This document shows, piece by piece, positions 52,884 to 61,245 of a stretch of 64,000 bases of DNA. Below the pieces are notes generated by a model that worked only from the letters and a program-made list of their open reading frames with translations, was not told where the DNA came from and searched no databases. Every line of letters begins with the position of its first letter. Position 1 is the stretch's first letter. Origin of the DNA: Nonomuraea helvata (GTDB lineage Bacteria > Actinomycetota > Actinomycetes > Streptosporangiales > Streptosporangiaceae); contig NZ_BAAAXV010000011.1 in the NCBI RefSeq assembly GCF_039535785.1, positions 1 to 64,000 of the forward strand. Reading direction: 5' to 3'. A program made the translations under genes and the position numbers.

Positions 52884-53090
52884 GATGCACGTCCACCTGG
52901 TCTTTGTGACCAACTACCGGAGAGCGTGTTCAACGACGAGATGCTGCGCCGCTGCCAGGGCATCATGATCGAGGTGTGCGACAGCTTCGAGGCCGAACTG
53001 CGCGAGTTCAACGGCGAGGACGACCATGTCCACCCCACCGAAGATGGTGGTCTCCAAAACGGCCCGCGGGAAGAATTCTCTTCAGGGGGC
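52884..53090 (+). pseudogene. TnpA (IS200 Y1 transposase) remnant
   Basis: MHVHLVFVTNYRR is the N-terminus of an IS200-type TnpA. After a frame change, FNDEMLRRCQGIMIEVCDSF and EAELREFNGEDDHVH follow, then another shift to PPKMVVSK. The catalytic HUH histidine pair would be in DDHVH; the Tyr helix is missing. The gene is divergent from tnpB, as usual for this family. Confidence 0.6.
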
Positions 53091-53296
53091 CGATGATTAC
53101 ACCCCCGCCGCAGGGGCAGATGGTGCCATGCCCCGTGCCACGAGGCCGCTGAGCGGGGCTTGGGTAGATCGCCGGGGTGTGCTCTGCGACGCCGCTTTCC
53201 CGAGCGGCACCGCGTCGCGGCTCACCCCGGCTTTCGCTGCTCTGCCGCCGAAGTGCATACGACCGAACCACGCCCGGAGGTCGTCCTGCCGGCGCG

Positions 53297-53956
53297 TCAG
53301 AGGTGGCGTTCCTGCTGGTCGAGGATGGCGACCGACACGGCGACCGCCCGGGTCACGTCAGCGTCCTCGATCGCGCGCAGCAGGTCGTCGTGGGAGCCGT
53401 CCAGGTCGAGCTCCGCCTGCTCCTGAGGCCTGATGCTGTCGCGCAGGGCGTCGCTCATGCTGCGGTAGAGGTCGGCGAGGAGCGCGTTGTGCGCCGCGTC
53501 CGCCACCCGCACGTGGAACTCCACGTCCGCGTCCGCGAACCCGTCGAGATCGCCCGCCCGGCCGGCCGCGTCCCTGCGGGCCAGCGTCTCGCGCATCGCG
53601 GTCAGGTCCTCCTCCGTGCGCCTGCCGGCGGCCAGCCGGGCCGCGACGAGGTCGAGGCCGCGGCGCACGTCGATGATGTCCATGGCGGCCGCCGTGTCGA
53701 GCCGCCGGCGCAGGGCGACCTTGGACTCGTCGGTGGCGGTCACGTACGTGCCGTCGCCCTGGCGGGTGTGCAGCAGCCCCGCGTGGGCCAGCACGCGGAC
53801 CGCCTCGCGTACCGACAGCCTGCTCATGCCGAGGGTCTGCGCGAGCTGGCTCTCGGAAGGGATCTTGGTGCCGACCGGCCACACCCCACGCGCGATCTCC
53901 CTGCGGAGCTCGTCGATGGCGGCGTCCACCAGCGAGGTCCGAGCGACGTTTCGCAT
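53297..53956 (-). CDS. GntR-family regulator, FadR subfamily (FCD domain)
   Basis: 219 residues from ATG 53956 (MRNVARTSLVDAAIDELRRE). The winged HTH is at about 8-75 (GVWPVGTKIPSESQLAQTLG, MSRLSVREAVRVLAHAGLLH, TRQGDGTYVTA). The FCD domain carries the metal-binding pattern DADVEFHVRVADAAHNALLA and SHDDLLRAIEDADVTRAVAV, with Asp/His residues that bind a metal and a carboxylate ligand. It probably controls a carbon-compound catabolic gene; no obvious target is adjacent except the ADP-ribosylglycohydrolase upstream. Confidence 0.92.
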   Translation of the reverse strand: MRNVARTSLVDAAIDELRREIARGVWPVGTKIPSESQLAQTLGMSRLSVREAVRVLAHAGLLHTRQGDGTYVTATDESKVALRRRLDTAAAMDIIDVRRGLDLVAARLAAGRRTEEDLTAMRETLARRDAAGRAGDLDGFADADVEFHVRVADAAHNALLADLYRSMSDALRDSIRPQEQAELDLDGSHDDLLRAIEDADVTRAVAVSVAILDQQERHL

Positions 53957-54031
53957 GCACCTTCTCCTCATCGGCTGGAGAGGATCCAGCCTAGACGCCG
54001 ACCCGGCGGCCTGGACACGATGTGGCCTGCG

Positions 54032-55069
54032 TCACCCGGCCAGCTCCGAGGCGAGGCGGTCGATCGTGTCGCGGCCCTCCAGCGGTCGCAGCCAGGCGGC
54101 GGGCAGGGCGGCGACGCCGTGGAGGGCGCCGAGCAGGTTGCCGCAGACCGAGCCGGTGGAGTCGCTGTCTCCCGAATGGTTGACGGACAGCAGGAGCGCG
54201 TCTTCCACGGAGAGTTCGGCCAGGGCGCAGTACACGCCGATGGCCAGCGCCTCCTCGGCCACCCACGCGCCGCCCAGCGACTCGACCTGCTCCGGCGAGT
54301 GCCCGCCACCGGCGGCCAGCGCCACGGCCGCGCGCAGGGCCGCGGTGGTCTCGTCGTGTGCCGGGTACGTGGCCAGCAGTTCCAGGGTGCTGTGGACGGC
54401 GGGCTCCAGCGCCTCACCCGCCGCCAGGTGCGCGATGATCGCCGCGAACGCCCCCGCGGCGAGGTAGCCGGTCGGGTGCCCGTGCGTGATCTGCGCGCAC
54501 GCCGCCGCCACCTCGAACGCCTCCCTGGGGTCGTGCCGCGCGATCAGGCCGAAGGGGGCCGAGCGCATGACGGTGCCGCAGCCCTTCGAGCCCGGGTTCA
54601 CCGGGCCGGGCTCGCCCAGCGGGGACGGGCCGGGGAACGGCCGGTGGAGGCCGGACAGGCAGGCGTTGCCCGGGGCTCTGCGCGAGTACAGCCAGCCCTC
54701 CTCGCGCAGCCACCCGCTGCGGTGCGGGCGGTCCGCCGGCGGGGGAGTGTGGTGGTCCTGGGTGTCGAGCCAGCGCAGGTACGCCTGCCGCACCGCGTCC
54801 ACCACCCGCGCCGCCCCGCCTCCGGGGGCGCCGTCAGCCCCTGGGCCGGTACGGGCGCGGAGGAGGCCCTCCACGGTGAAGAGGGTCATCTGGGTGTCGT
54901 CAGTGATGAGGCCGGATTTGCCGCGCCAGGTCGCGACATATCCGCTGATGCCCTCCACCCCGTGATCCCTGCGGATCTCCCGCAGCGACTGGAACTCGAT
55001 CGGCGCCCCCAGCGCGTCGCCGATCGCGCCACCGAGGAGGCAGCCCCGGACTCGATCCACTACATCCAT
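54032..55069 (-). CDS. ADP-ribosylglycohydrolase family protein
   Basis: 345 residues from ATG 55069 (MDVVDRVRGCLLGGAIGDAL). The family metal-binding residues are visible in GLITDDTQMTLFTVEGLL and SVNHSGDSDSTGSVCGNLLG, with the GAIGDALG-P start and the helical bundle between them. It hydrolyses ADP-ribose linkages (protein, arginine or small-molecule) using magnesium. The frame upstream is open but lacks family features. It stands between the regulator and a dipeptidyl-peptidase pseudogene. Confidence 0.92.
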   Translation of the reverse strand: MDVVDRVRGCLLGGAIGDALGAPIEFQSLREIRRDHGVEGISGYVATWRGKSGLITDDTQMTLFTVEGLLRARTGPGADGAPGGGAARVVDAVRQAYLRWLDTQDHHTPPPADRPHRSGWLREEGWLYSRRAPGNACLSGLHRPFPGPSPLGEPGPVNPGSKGCGTVMRSAPFGLIARHDPREAFEVAAACAQITHGHPTGYLAAGAFAAIIAHLAAGEALEPAVHSTLELLATYPAHDETTAALRAAVALAAGGGHSPEQVESLGGAWVAEEALAIGVYCALAELSVEDALLLSVNHSGDSDSTGSVCGNLLGALHGVAALPAAWLRPLEGRDTIDRLASELAG

Positions 55070-55590
55070 ACGGGAAATCTTGTCAGCTATCGGGCGGTCT
55101 GAGAGATTGCGGTGTATTTGGCCAACTGTCCCGGAGGTCACGCGTGCCACAATTACGACCGGCCGTGCTCGCCGTCGCCCTCGCCCTGGCGATCGCGACC
55201 CCTGCCCAGGCGGCAGCCGGACCAACCATCACCGTCGAGAACGGCCGTACGCAGCCGGTCTTCTCGTACGCGGACGCCGTCCGCGAGCACGTGTACGTCG
55301 AGTCCACCGTCGACAGCGACCTGGACGGCAGGCTCGACAAGGTACGGGTGGACATCATCAGGCCCAAGGAGTCCGGCCCGGGGCTCAAGGTGCCGGTGAT
55401 CATCGATGAGAGCCCGTACTACGACAACTCAGGCCGGGGCCAGCCGAGTCAGACGGGTGCCCGTGAAGACTCAATGCAGGAACTTTGGTGACGAAAGCCA
55501 AATGTGCATGTAAGACAAAAGGCAGTGTCTGCCGGTTCTGATATCGCTGTTCTCCGCTATAAACCAACAACCTCAAGATATGATCGGCTT

Positions 55591-56790
55591 GTGCAGTTGC
55601 GGTACTCCTACCGGATCGACCCGACAGCGGGCCAACGGATCGCGCTGGCCAAGGCGTTCGGGTGCGCGCGCGTGGTATTCAACGACGCGCTTCGTCTGCG
55701 CAACGAGGCTTACGAGCATGGCCGGAGATTCGTCACGGATGCCGCGTTGTCGCGTCGGGTGATCACAGAGGCCAAGAAGACCCCGGAACGGGCGTGGCTG
55801 GGTGAGGTGTCGGCGGTGGTGCTCCAACAGGCGCTGGCCGACTGCACCAGGGCGTTCGGTAACTTCTTCGCCTCGGTCCGTGGTGCGAGGAAGGGGCCGA
55901 GGATAGCCCCACCCCGATTCCGGTCCCGTAAGGATGCCCGGCAGGCGATCCGGTTCACCAAGAACGCGCGCTTTGCCGTCACGCCGGGTGGCAGACTCTG
56001 CCTGCCGAAGATTGGCGAGGTGGCGATGCGGTGGTCGCGTCAGCTGCCCGCCGAGCCGTCCAGCGTCACGGTCATCAAGGATGCCGCTGGGCGGTACTTC
56101 GCTTCGTTCGTGGTTCAGGTAACCGAGTCCGTCTTGCCCGAGGTGGATACCGAGACCGGGATCGACCTGGGGCTGGGCCACTTCGCTGTGCTGGCGGACG
56201 GCCGGAAGATCGATTCTCCGCGGTTTCTGCGCCGCGCGGAGAAGAAGCTCCGCAAGCTCCACAAGGCGCTGTCTCGCAAGGAGAAGGGTTCTGCCAACCG
56301 GGTCAAGGCCCAGCTCAAGGTCGCCAGGCAGCATGCCAAGGTCGCCGACGCGCGCCGCGAGTTCTGTCACCAGACCTCCACCCACATCGTTCGCGACAAC
56401 CAAGCGATCTATGTGGAGGACCTGGCCATCAAGGGGCTCGCCCGGACCAGGCTGGCCAAGAGTGTGCATGACGCCGGATGGTCGATGTTCGTCGGCATGC
56501 TGGAGTACAAGGCCAGGCTGTATGGCAGGTATTTCGCCAAGGTCAGCCGGTTCTTCCCCTCCTCCAAGCTGTGCTCGGGGTGCGGGGCAGTGGCCGAGAG
56601 CATGCCGCTGTCTGTCCGGTCGTGGACCTGCTCGTGCGGGGCGGTCCACGATCGGGACGTCAACGCCGCGATCAACATCCTCGCCGCCGGACGGGCGGAG
56701 AGGCTAAACGCCTGTGGAGGGCCGGTAAGACCACTGCTTGCGGTGGCACAGCCCGGTGAAGCAGGAAGCCGCAGAGGTGCCGCCGCATGA
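55591..56790 (+). CDS. tnpB: TnpB (IS605/IS1341 family RNA-guided nuclease)
   Basis: 399 residues from GTG 55591 (QLRYSYRIDPTAGQRIALAK). The helical N-terminal HTH_OrfB_IS605 region (RVVFNDALRLRNEAYEHGRR) and the RuvC domain are complete: Asp in TGIDLGLGHFAVLADG, Glu in AIYVEDLAIKGLARTRL, zinc ribbon CSGCGAVAES and CSCGAV, final Asp in HDRDVNAAINIL. Active TnpB uses an omega RNA from the end of its element to cut target DNA. No TnpA is present, as in IS1341-type elements. Confidence 0.92.
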   Translation: MQLRYSYRIDPTAGQRIALAKAFGCARVVFNDALRLRNEAYEHGRRFVTDAALSRRVITEAKKTPERAWLGEVSAVVLQQALADCTRAFGNFFASVRGARKGPRIAPPRFRSRKDARQAIRFTKNARFAVTPGGRLCLPKIGEVAMRWSRQLPAEPSSVTVIKDAAGRYFASFVVQVTESVLPEVDTETGIDLGLGHFAVLADGRKIDSPRFLRRAEKKLRKLHKALSRKEKGSANRVKAQLKVARQHAKVADARREFCHQTSTHIVRDNQAIYVEDLAIKGLARTRLAKSVHDAGWSMFVGMLEYKARLYGRYFAKVSRFFPSSKLCSGCGAVAESMPLSVRSWTCSCGAVHDRDVNAAINILAAGRAERLNACGGPVRPLLAVAQPGEAGSRRGAAA

Positions 56791-56837
56791 GGCGACACGG
56801 ACTGAATCTCTGGCGTTCACGCCGGGGAGCGTGTCAA
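56700..56837 (+). ncRNA. Candidate omega RNA region and right end of the TnpB element
   Basis: The tnpB 3' end runs into GAATC (56,804-56,808), a hairpin CTC-TGGCG / CGCC..GGGAG to 56,829, and GTCAA (56,833-56,837). This matches the end of the element at 51.63 kb. The guide portion would start beyond GTCAA, in the dipeptidyl-peptidase remnant. Confidence 0.4.
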
Positions 56838-57229
56838 AAGAAGGTTGTCACGAACGTGGCCACCCGCCCGCTGGAGATCGTCGCCCGCGGCTGGATCGAC
56901 GTCCAGAACCGCGACTCGCCCAGCCAGGCCACGCCGCTGCCGCCGGACACGTACGGCACGGTCAAGTGGCTGACGCTGCCGCAGGACTACACGTTCAAGA
57001 AGGGCCACCGGATCGGTCTCGTCGTGGCGGGCACCGACTCGACCTACAGCGGGGAGACCGGCACCGGCGCGAACGTCACCATCGACCTGGCCAGGTCCGG
57101 CGTCGTCGTGCCGTTCGTCCTGGGCACCCCGCTGGCCGACGTGCCGAAGGACACGCGCACGTTCCGCGGCCCCGACCGGGTCGAGCTGCCGCGGCCCGAG
57201 CCCGAGTTCTCGTTCTTCTAGCAGCCTGA

Positions 57230-57259
57230 GAGGGCCTCGGGCACACGCCTGGGGCCCTC
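57230..57259. terminator. Terminator between convergent genes
   Basis: A 13-bp stem (GAGGGCCTCGGGC with GCCTGGGGCCCTC, two wobbles) and loop ACAC. It lies between the broken peptidase gene and the sigma-like gene. A direct repeat ACGCCCTCACTTGCAG-type follows at 57,258-57,290. Confidence 0.7.
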
Positions 57260-57276
57260 ACTTGCAGCAGACGCCC

Positions 57277-59034
57277 TCACTTGCAGTAGACGACGCCGCG
57301 CTCCCTGTCGAGCATCGGCACGCCGTTCTTACCGGCGACCGTCCACGTCACGCGCATGGTCAGGGTGCCGCGCCCGGCGGTGGTGCCGCCGGTGGTCTTG
57401 CCGTCGCCCGTGGTCCTGCCCGCCCACCGTACGGTGATCCTGCCCTGCCGCACGGCCGGCCGCGCCGAGCAGCCGCGCTGGGAGAGCGGCGCACGCACCG
57501 TGAAGGCGGTCCCGGAGACGGCGATGCCGTTCGTGCCGGTGGCCGAGGTGATCTCGCAGTTCCCCGTGCACGACAGCGAGAACGTTCCGGTGCGCCCGGA
57601 GCCCAGCGACACCGACGACGGCGTCAGCCTCGCCACCGGCGGCGCGGGCCTGGGCAGCTCGGCCTTCCTGGCCTTGCTCGTCAGCACCGACCCTCCGACC
57701 GGGACGACCTCGGCCACCCAGGGCGAGCCGTTCACGTGGGGCTCCTCCAGCACGCCCGTCTGCGCGGCGGCCTTGGTGAGCGTCGCGGGATGCCGCTGGG
57801 CGTTCACGACGGCCCAGACCAGCCCCGCCACCAGCAGGCCCACACCCACGACGAGCCCGAGCCTGGCCACGGCCCTGATCGGCGGCCCGGCCTCCGGATC
57901 GTCGTCGTCCGGCCGCTCCCGCCAGAACTCCTGCACGTGCCCGTCGCGCAGCTCGACCAGGTCACCGTTCAGGGTGATCCCGCCGTACCGGATGATGGCC
58001 CCGTGATGGTGCTCGTGGCTGTGCCCGTTGCTCGAGCCCTTGACGGCGGTGCTGTAGACGAGCTTGTCGCCGTTGGCTCCGCCGCGGAAGGCCCGGGTGC
58101 GGCTCGGCGGCGTGAACGGATGCCGTCCCCGCACGACGTGCCCACTGGCTGGGGCCGCGGGAGGCTCCTGGTCGGCGGCAGCCGCGCCCGCCGCCGACCA
58201 GGGCTTTCCCGAGGTCGCCGTCGTGGGGTCGGCGACCGGGACTTGCGGCGTGGCGTCGGCGACCGGGGGAGCCGGGGAAGGGCCGGTCTCCACCAGGGTG
58301 CGAGCCTGCACCGGGAAGCCGTCAGCCCGCCAGAGTGGCCCCTCGCCGGGCAACGGCTGCGCCAACGCCAGCCGGTTGGGAAGCGTGCCGGGCAGCGTGG
58401 TGATCGGCAGCCGGCGCAGCAGCGCAGCCGCCGACACGGTCCTGGGCGCGGCCCGGCAGGTCGCACAGGACTGGATGTGCCGGCTGATCCTGGCTCTGGC
58501 CCGCCGGCCGGGTGCCGCGACCCACTCCGACACCCGCGCCGTCAGGTCGGGGCACCCGTCGTGTCCCCGAGCGGCGATGATCGCGGCGAACCACTCCTCC
58601 AGGGAGGCGGCCGCCCGGGTGACCACGGCCCGCACCTCGTCCTCGCGGAGCTCGAAGATCACGGCGAGCTCCGGGTCGGCCAGGCCGTGCCGCAGGGACA
58701 GGTCGAGCAGTTCGCGCTGCGGGCGGTCCAGGGAGAGCAGCGCCTCGGGCAGCAGCTCCGACATCCGGCCGGGCCGCGACCACGAGCCGATGCTCGCGGG
58801 CGCCGCCACGATCGCCCGGTGCGCGCGGGCCACCGCGTACAGCCAGGGCCGCCGCAGCGCCGGGTCGACCACGCGGTCGGCGTACAGGTGCGCCGTCAGT
58901 ACCGTGCCGGCCACCGCCTGCTCGGCGTCGCCCGCGGCGAGCTCTGTGCGGCAGTAGTCGTAGAGGCGGGCTCCGTGCTTGTCGCACAGGTCCCGAATGG
59001 CCTGGCGAGCGTCGTCAGACAGGGTTCGCCACAT
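57277..59034 (-). CDS. ECF-sigma-factor-like protein fused to a zinc-binding and membrane-spanning anti-sigma-like part
   Basis: 585 residues. The N-terminal ~160 residues resemble ECF sigma region 2 (ARLYDYCRTELAAGDAEQAV, ADRVVDPALRRPWLYAVARA) and a region-4 HTH (LDRPQRELLDLSLRHGLADP, ELAVIFELREDEVRAVVTRA). A zf-HC2-like segment follows (RISRHIQSCATCRAAP, about 183-198). After a long Pro/Ala-rich linker comes one TM segment (RLGLVVGVGLLVAGLVWAVV, about 390-412) and an external beta-rich domain with paired cysteines (CTGNCEIT, CSARPAV, VVYCK). Sigma and anti-sigma traits in one chain are unusual. It probably lost canonical promoter binding. Confidence 0.7.
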   Translation of the reverse strand: MWRTLSDDARQAIRDLCDKHGARLYDYCRTELAAGDAEQAVAGTVLTAHLYADRVVDPALRRPWLYAVARAHRAIVAAPASIGSWSRPGRMSELLPEALLSLDRPQRELLDLSLRHGLADPELAVIFELREDEVRAVVTRAAASLEEWFAAIIAARGHDGCPDLTARVSEWVAAPGRRARARISRHIQSCATCRAAPRTVSAAALLRRLPITTLPGTLPNRLALAQPLPGEGPLWRADGFPVQARTLVETGPSPAPPVADATPQVPVADPTTATSGKPWSAAGAAAADQEPPAAPASGHVVRGRHPFTPPSRTRAFRGGANGDKLVYSTAVKGSSNGHSHEHHHGAIIRYGGITLNGDLVELRDGHVQEFWRERPDDDDPEAGPPIRAVARLGLVVGVGLLVAGLVWAVVNAQRHPATLTKAAAQTGVLEEPHVNGSPWVAEVVPVGGSVLTSKARKAELPRPAPPVARLTPSSVSLGSGRTGTFSLSCTGNCEITSATGTNGIAVSGTAFTVRAPLSQRGCSARPAVRQGRITVRWAGRTTGDGKTTGGTTAGRGTLTMRVTWTVAGKNGVPMLDRERGVVYCK

Positions 59035-59062
59035 CCGGCGCCACCTCCTCCACGGGTCGTCG

Positions 59063-60253
59063 TCACCTCTTCCCCGGCACGGTGGCCAGGGGTTTGCCAG
59101 GCACGGTGTCCAGGAGCGAGGCCTGCGCCAGGTAGGCGCGGGTCGCGTCCGGGTCGCCGGCGATGGCCCGCAGCCCAGCCATGGCCGCCGCCAGCCTGGC
59201 GCTGTCGTGCTCCCGCACGCCCGCCAGCCGGGTCTCGCCGCGCGGGACCACGCGTTGCAGCAGCACCGAGCGGCGCCGCCAGGCCCACGCCTCCAGCGCG
59301 GCGGGCGGGGCGAAGCCGCCGATCACGGCCGAGATCACCTGGCCCACCTCGGCGGCGTCGTGGATGCCCGCGTTCATGTTGAGTCCGCCGACCGTGGAGG
59401 TCAGGTGCGCGGCGTCGCCCACGAACAGCACCCGGCCGCACCGGTACGACGTCAGCACGCCCCTGGACAGCCCGAACCGGTCGGCGCCCGTCACGTGGAT
59501 CGGCCCGCTCGCCCCCGGCAGGGCCCGGCGGACCAGCAGGGACAGGTTGGCGGGCGACAGCGGCTCGTGCGCGTCGCAGGGGATCTTGAAGATGATCCGC
59601 CAGTGGTCCGGCAGCCCGAGCAGGGTGCACGACTGCTGCACGTCCCGCACGTACGTCAGCGGCGCCAGGCTCGGCAGCAGCCGGTCCAGCGGCGAGTCGG
59701 TGAACACCCGCAGCGCCTGCGTCGGATAGGCGGACCTGGGGAACGGCAGCCCCAGCGAGCCGCGTACCGTGCTGTGCGCACCGTCGGCGGCGATCATGTA
59801 CCGGGCCCGCGTCCAGGTGTGGCCGACGCGGACCCGGATCCCTGTGCCGCCTTCCGCCACGCCGTCCACGTGCGTGCCGAACCGCACGTCCACGTCCGGG
59901 TAGCCGCTCAGGGCGGCGAGCAGCAGCGGGGTCAGCGAGGCCTGGTCGGCGTGGATCCTGAACGGATGCCTGGTCAGGCCGTTGAGCCGGTTCATGCCCA
60001 TCTCGGCCAGCACGATCCCGGACCGGTCGCGCCACTGCACGCGGTCGACGACGCGGCCCTTGGCGACGAGCTGGGAGGCCACGCCGAGGTCGTCGAGCAG
60101 GTCGAGCGTGGCCGGGTGGAACGTGCAGGCCCTGGTCTGCGTGCTGAGCTCGGTCCCGCGCTCCAGCACGGTGACCGGGATCCCCGCCCGGGCCAGCGAG
60201 AGCGCCGCGGTGAGCCCCGCGGGTCCCGCTCCCACCACGATGACGCCGCTCAT
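59063..60253 (-). CDS. FAD-dependent monooxygenase (aromatic-ring hydroxylase type)
   Basis: 396 residues from ATG 60253. FAD-binding GxGxxG in GVIVVGAGPAGLTAALSL, Glu in TVLERGTELS, the DG motif MIAADGAHSTVRGSLG and the GD motif VLFVGDAAHLTSTVGGLNMN are all in place, as in PHBH-type group A monooxygenases. It hydroxylates or epoxidises an aromatic or polyketide substrate with NAD(P)H and O2. It overlaps the upstream maleate-isomerase-like gene by four bases, so the two act in one pathway. Confidence 0.9.
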   Translation of the reverse strand: MSGVIVVGAGPAGLTAALSLARAGIPVTVLERGTELSTQTRACTFHPATLDLLDDLGVASQLVAKGRVVDRVQWRDRSGIVLAEMGMNRLNGLTRHPFRIHADQASLTPLLLAALSGYPDVDVRFGTHVDGVAEGGTGIRVRVGHTWTRARYMIAADGAHSTVRGSLGLPFPRSAYPTQALRVFTDSPLDRLLPSLAPLTYVRDVQQSCTLLGLPDHWRIIFKIPCDAHEPLSPANLSLLVRRALPGASGPIHVTGADRFGLSRGVLTSYRCGRVLFVGDAAHLTSTVGGLNMNAGIHDAAEVGQVISAVIGGFAPPAALEAWAWRRRSVLLQRVVPRGETRLAGVREHDSARLAAAMAGLRAIAGDPDATRAYLAQASLLDTVPGKPLATVPGKR

Positions 60254-60972
60254 GCCGCGCCTCCCATGTACCGGCGGTGCGGCACGCGGCCGAGTGTCAC
60301 GTGCTGCCCGATGGCCCTGGACAGGGCCCACCAGGCAGTGCAGAGGTTGGAGGTCAGCAGGATCCGCTCGTTGCCGGCGCTGAGCCGCGACAGCACGGGC
60401 AGCGTGGCCATGCCGGTGCCGGTGAACAGCAGCGCCGCGTCACCGGGCAGCTCCGCCAGCTCGACCTGGCTGATCAGCTCGGGGGGAGTGACCGCGTACG
60501 AGGAGTAGCCGTTCTTCGCGCGTACCTGGACGACCTGGGTGACGTTGAGCCCGGCCGATTTCCAGAACCGTTCGGCCAGCTCCGTCAGCCACGGCTGGTA
60601 CGGCGAGACCAGCACGATGTCGCTCACCTCGGCGTGCTCCATGGCCTCGCGCGTGGCCTGCGTGGCCGAGGCGAACGGCACTCCGGTCGCGGCCGTCAGC
60701 TCGGCGCACTGGTCGCGGTCCTCGTCGGGGGCGAGCAGGTAGCGGGGCTCGCTGCAGGCCATGACCATCGCGCTCAGCGGCAGGCCGTCGAACGCGTAGA
60801 CCATGGTGGGCAGGGCCTCGTTGTAGCTCTCCAGCCGTTCGGCCAGGGACCCGGGACGTACCGGGAAGCGCGTGACGTGCATGTCGGCGCGCGACCCGAG
60901 CAGGCGGGTCAGCTCCGGCTCCGCCGAGGGGTTCGCGGGCGCCACGATCACGCCCACCCTCCCGCGGCTCAC
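60250..60972 (-). CDS. Maleate cis-trans isomerase / Asp-Glu racemase-like protein
   Basis: 240 residues: MSRGRVGVIVAPANPSAEPE, the first catalytic Cys in AMVMACSEPRYLLAPDEDRD, GVPFASATQATREAMEHAEV, VLVSPYQPWLTELAERFW, and the second Cys in LLTSNLCTAWWALSRAIGQH. Two cysteines at these places are used in maleate isomerase and arylmalonate-decarboxylase relatives. It overlaps the FAD monooxygenase gene (ATGA). The substrate is likely a dicarboxylate or ring-cleavage product formed in the same route. Confidence 0.85.
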   Translation of the reverse strand: MSRGRVGVIVAPANPSAEPELTRLLGSRADMHVTRFPVRPGSLAERLESYNEALPTMVYAFDGLPLSAMVMACSEPRYLLAPDEDRDQCAELTAATGVPFASATQATREAMEHAEVSDIVLVSPYQPWLTELAERFWKSAGLNVTQVVQVRAKNGYSSYAVTPPELISQVELAELPGDAALLFTGTGMATLPVLSRLSAGNERILLTSNLCTAWWALSRAIGQHVTLGRVPHRRYMGGAA

Positions 60973-61035
60973 CGGATACTCCGGGCGAGGACGGTGCGCA
61001 TATGGGTTCTCCTCCTGTGCGGGAAGGCTGGGGGT

Positions 61036-61245
61036 TCAGGAAGCGCGGTGCCGCAGTGCCTGGTCGATCTCGGTGATGGCCTCGACGGACACCTGCCGGA
61101 TGCGGCGCAACCGGTGCACGGTGCGCGCCGGTGCCGGCGGCGGGGTGTCGTCCTGGTCCTCGCCCCAGGACGGCGGCGGCGCGTGCCGCGCCCCGCGCGC
61201 GTGAAACTCGTGCGGTTGTGACCTGTGCAGCTCATCGGTGAGCAT
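61036..61245 (-). CDS. Small basic protein of the unknown operon
   Basis: 69 residues: MLTDELHRSQPHEFHARGAR, a Pro/Asp-rich centre (HAPPPSWGEDQDDTPPPAPA), then RTVHRLRRIRQVSVEAITEI and DQALRHRAS. ATG 61245 overlaps the end of the upstream membrane-protein gene by 14 bp. The last 25 residues resemble the end of MazF-type toxins (RxVSVE...DxALR), but the toxin core is absent. It may be a precursor peptide, an adaptor or an eroded fragment. Confidence 0.45.
   Translation of the reverse strand: MLTDELHRSQPHEFHARGARHAPPPSWGEDQDDTPPPAPARTVHRLRRIRQVSVEAITEIDQALRHRAS

Larger units (their letters stand above)
51630..53100 (-). mobile_element. Decayed IS200/IS605-family element (tnpB intact in part, tnpA broken)
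   Basis: The element has a divergent tnpA remnant (52,884-53,090) and tnpB (51,647-about 52,800). The right end, read on the minus strand, is GAATC, then a hairpin (51,640-51,660, CTCCG.CCC/GGG.CGGAG) and GTCAA at 51,630. The far end is not clear. Both genes have frameshifts. Confidence 0.65.
55144..57221 (+). pseudogene. Xaa-Pro dipeptidyl-peptidase (CocE/PepX-like), core replaced by a TnpB element
   Basis: GTG 55144 opens a signal peptide (PQLRPAVLAVALALAIATPA) and the start of the S15 hydrolase (REHVYVESTVDSDLDGRLDK, VPVIIDESPYYDNSGRG), to about 55,450. After the TnpB element the gene resumes at about 56,840 with NVATRPLEIVARGWIDVQNR, YTFKKGHRIGLVVAGTDSTY and a C-terminal jelly-roll ending RPEPEFSFF at 57,221. 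The middle ~350-400 residues of a typical family member, including the Ser-Asp-His triad, are missing. So insertion was accompanied by a deletion, or the element replaced an internal segment. Confidence 0.8.

Noticed and set aside
61036..61245. MazF toxin or RiPP precursor
   Set aside because: Only the last ~25 residues resemble MazF and the toxin core is absent. There is no maturase beside it and no clear leader/core boundary, so no function is assigned.
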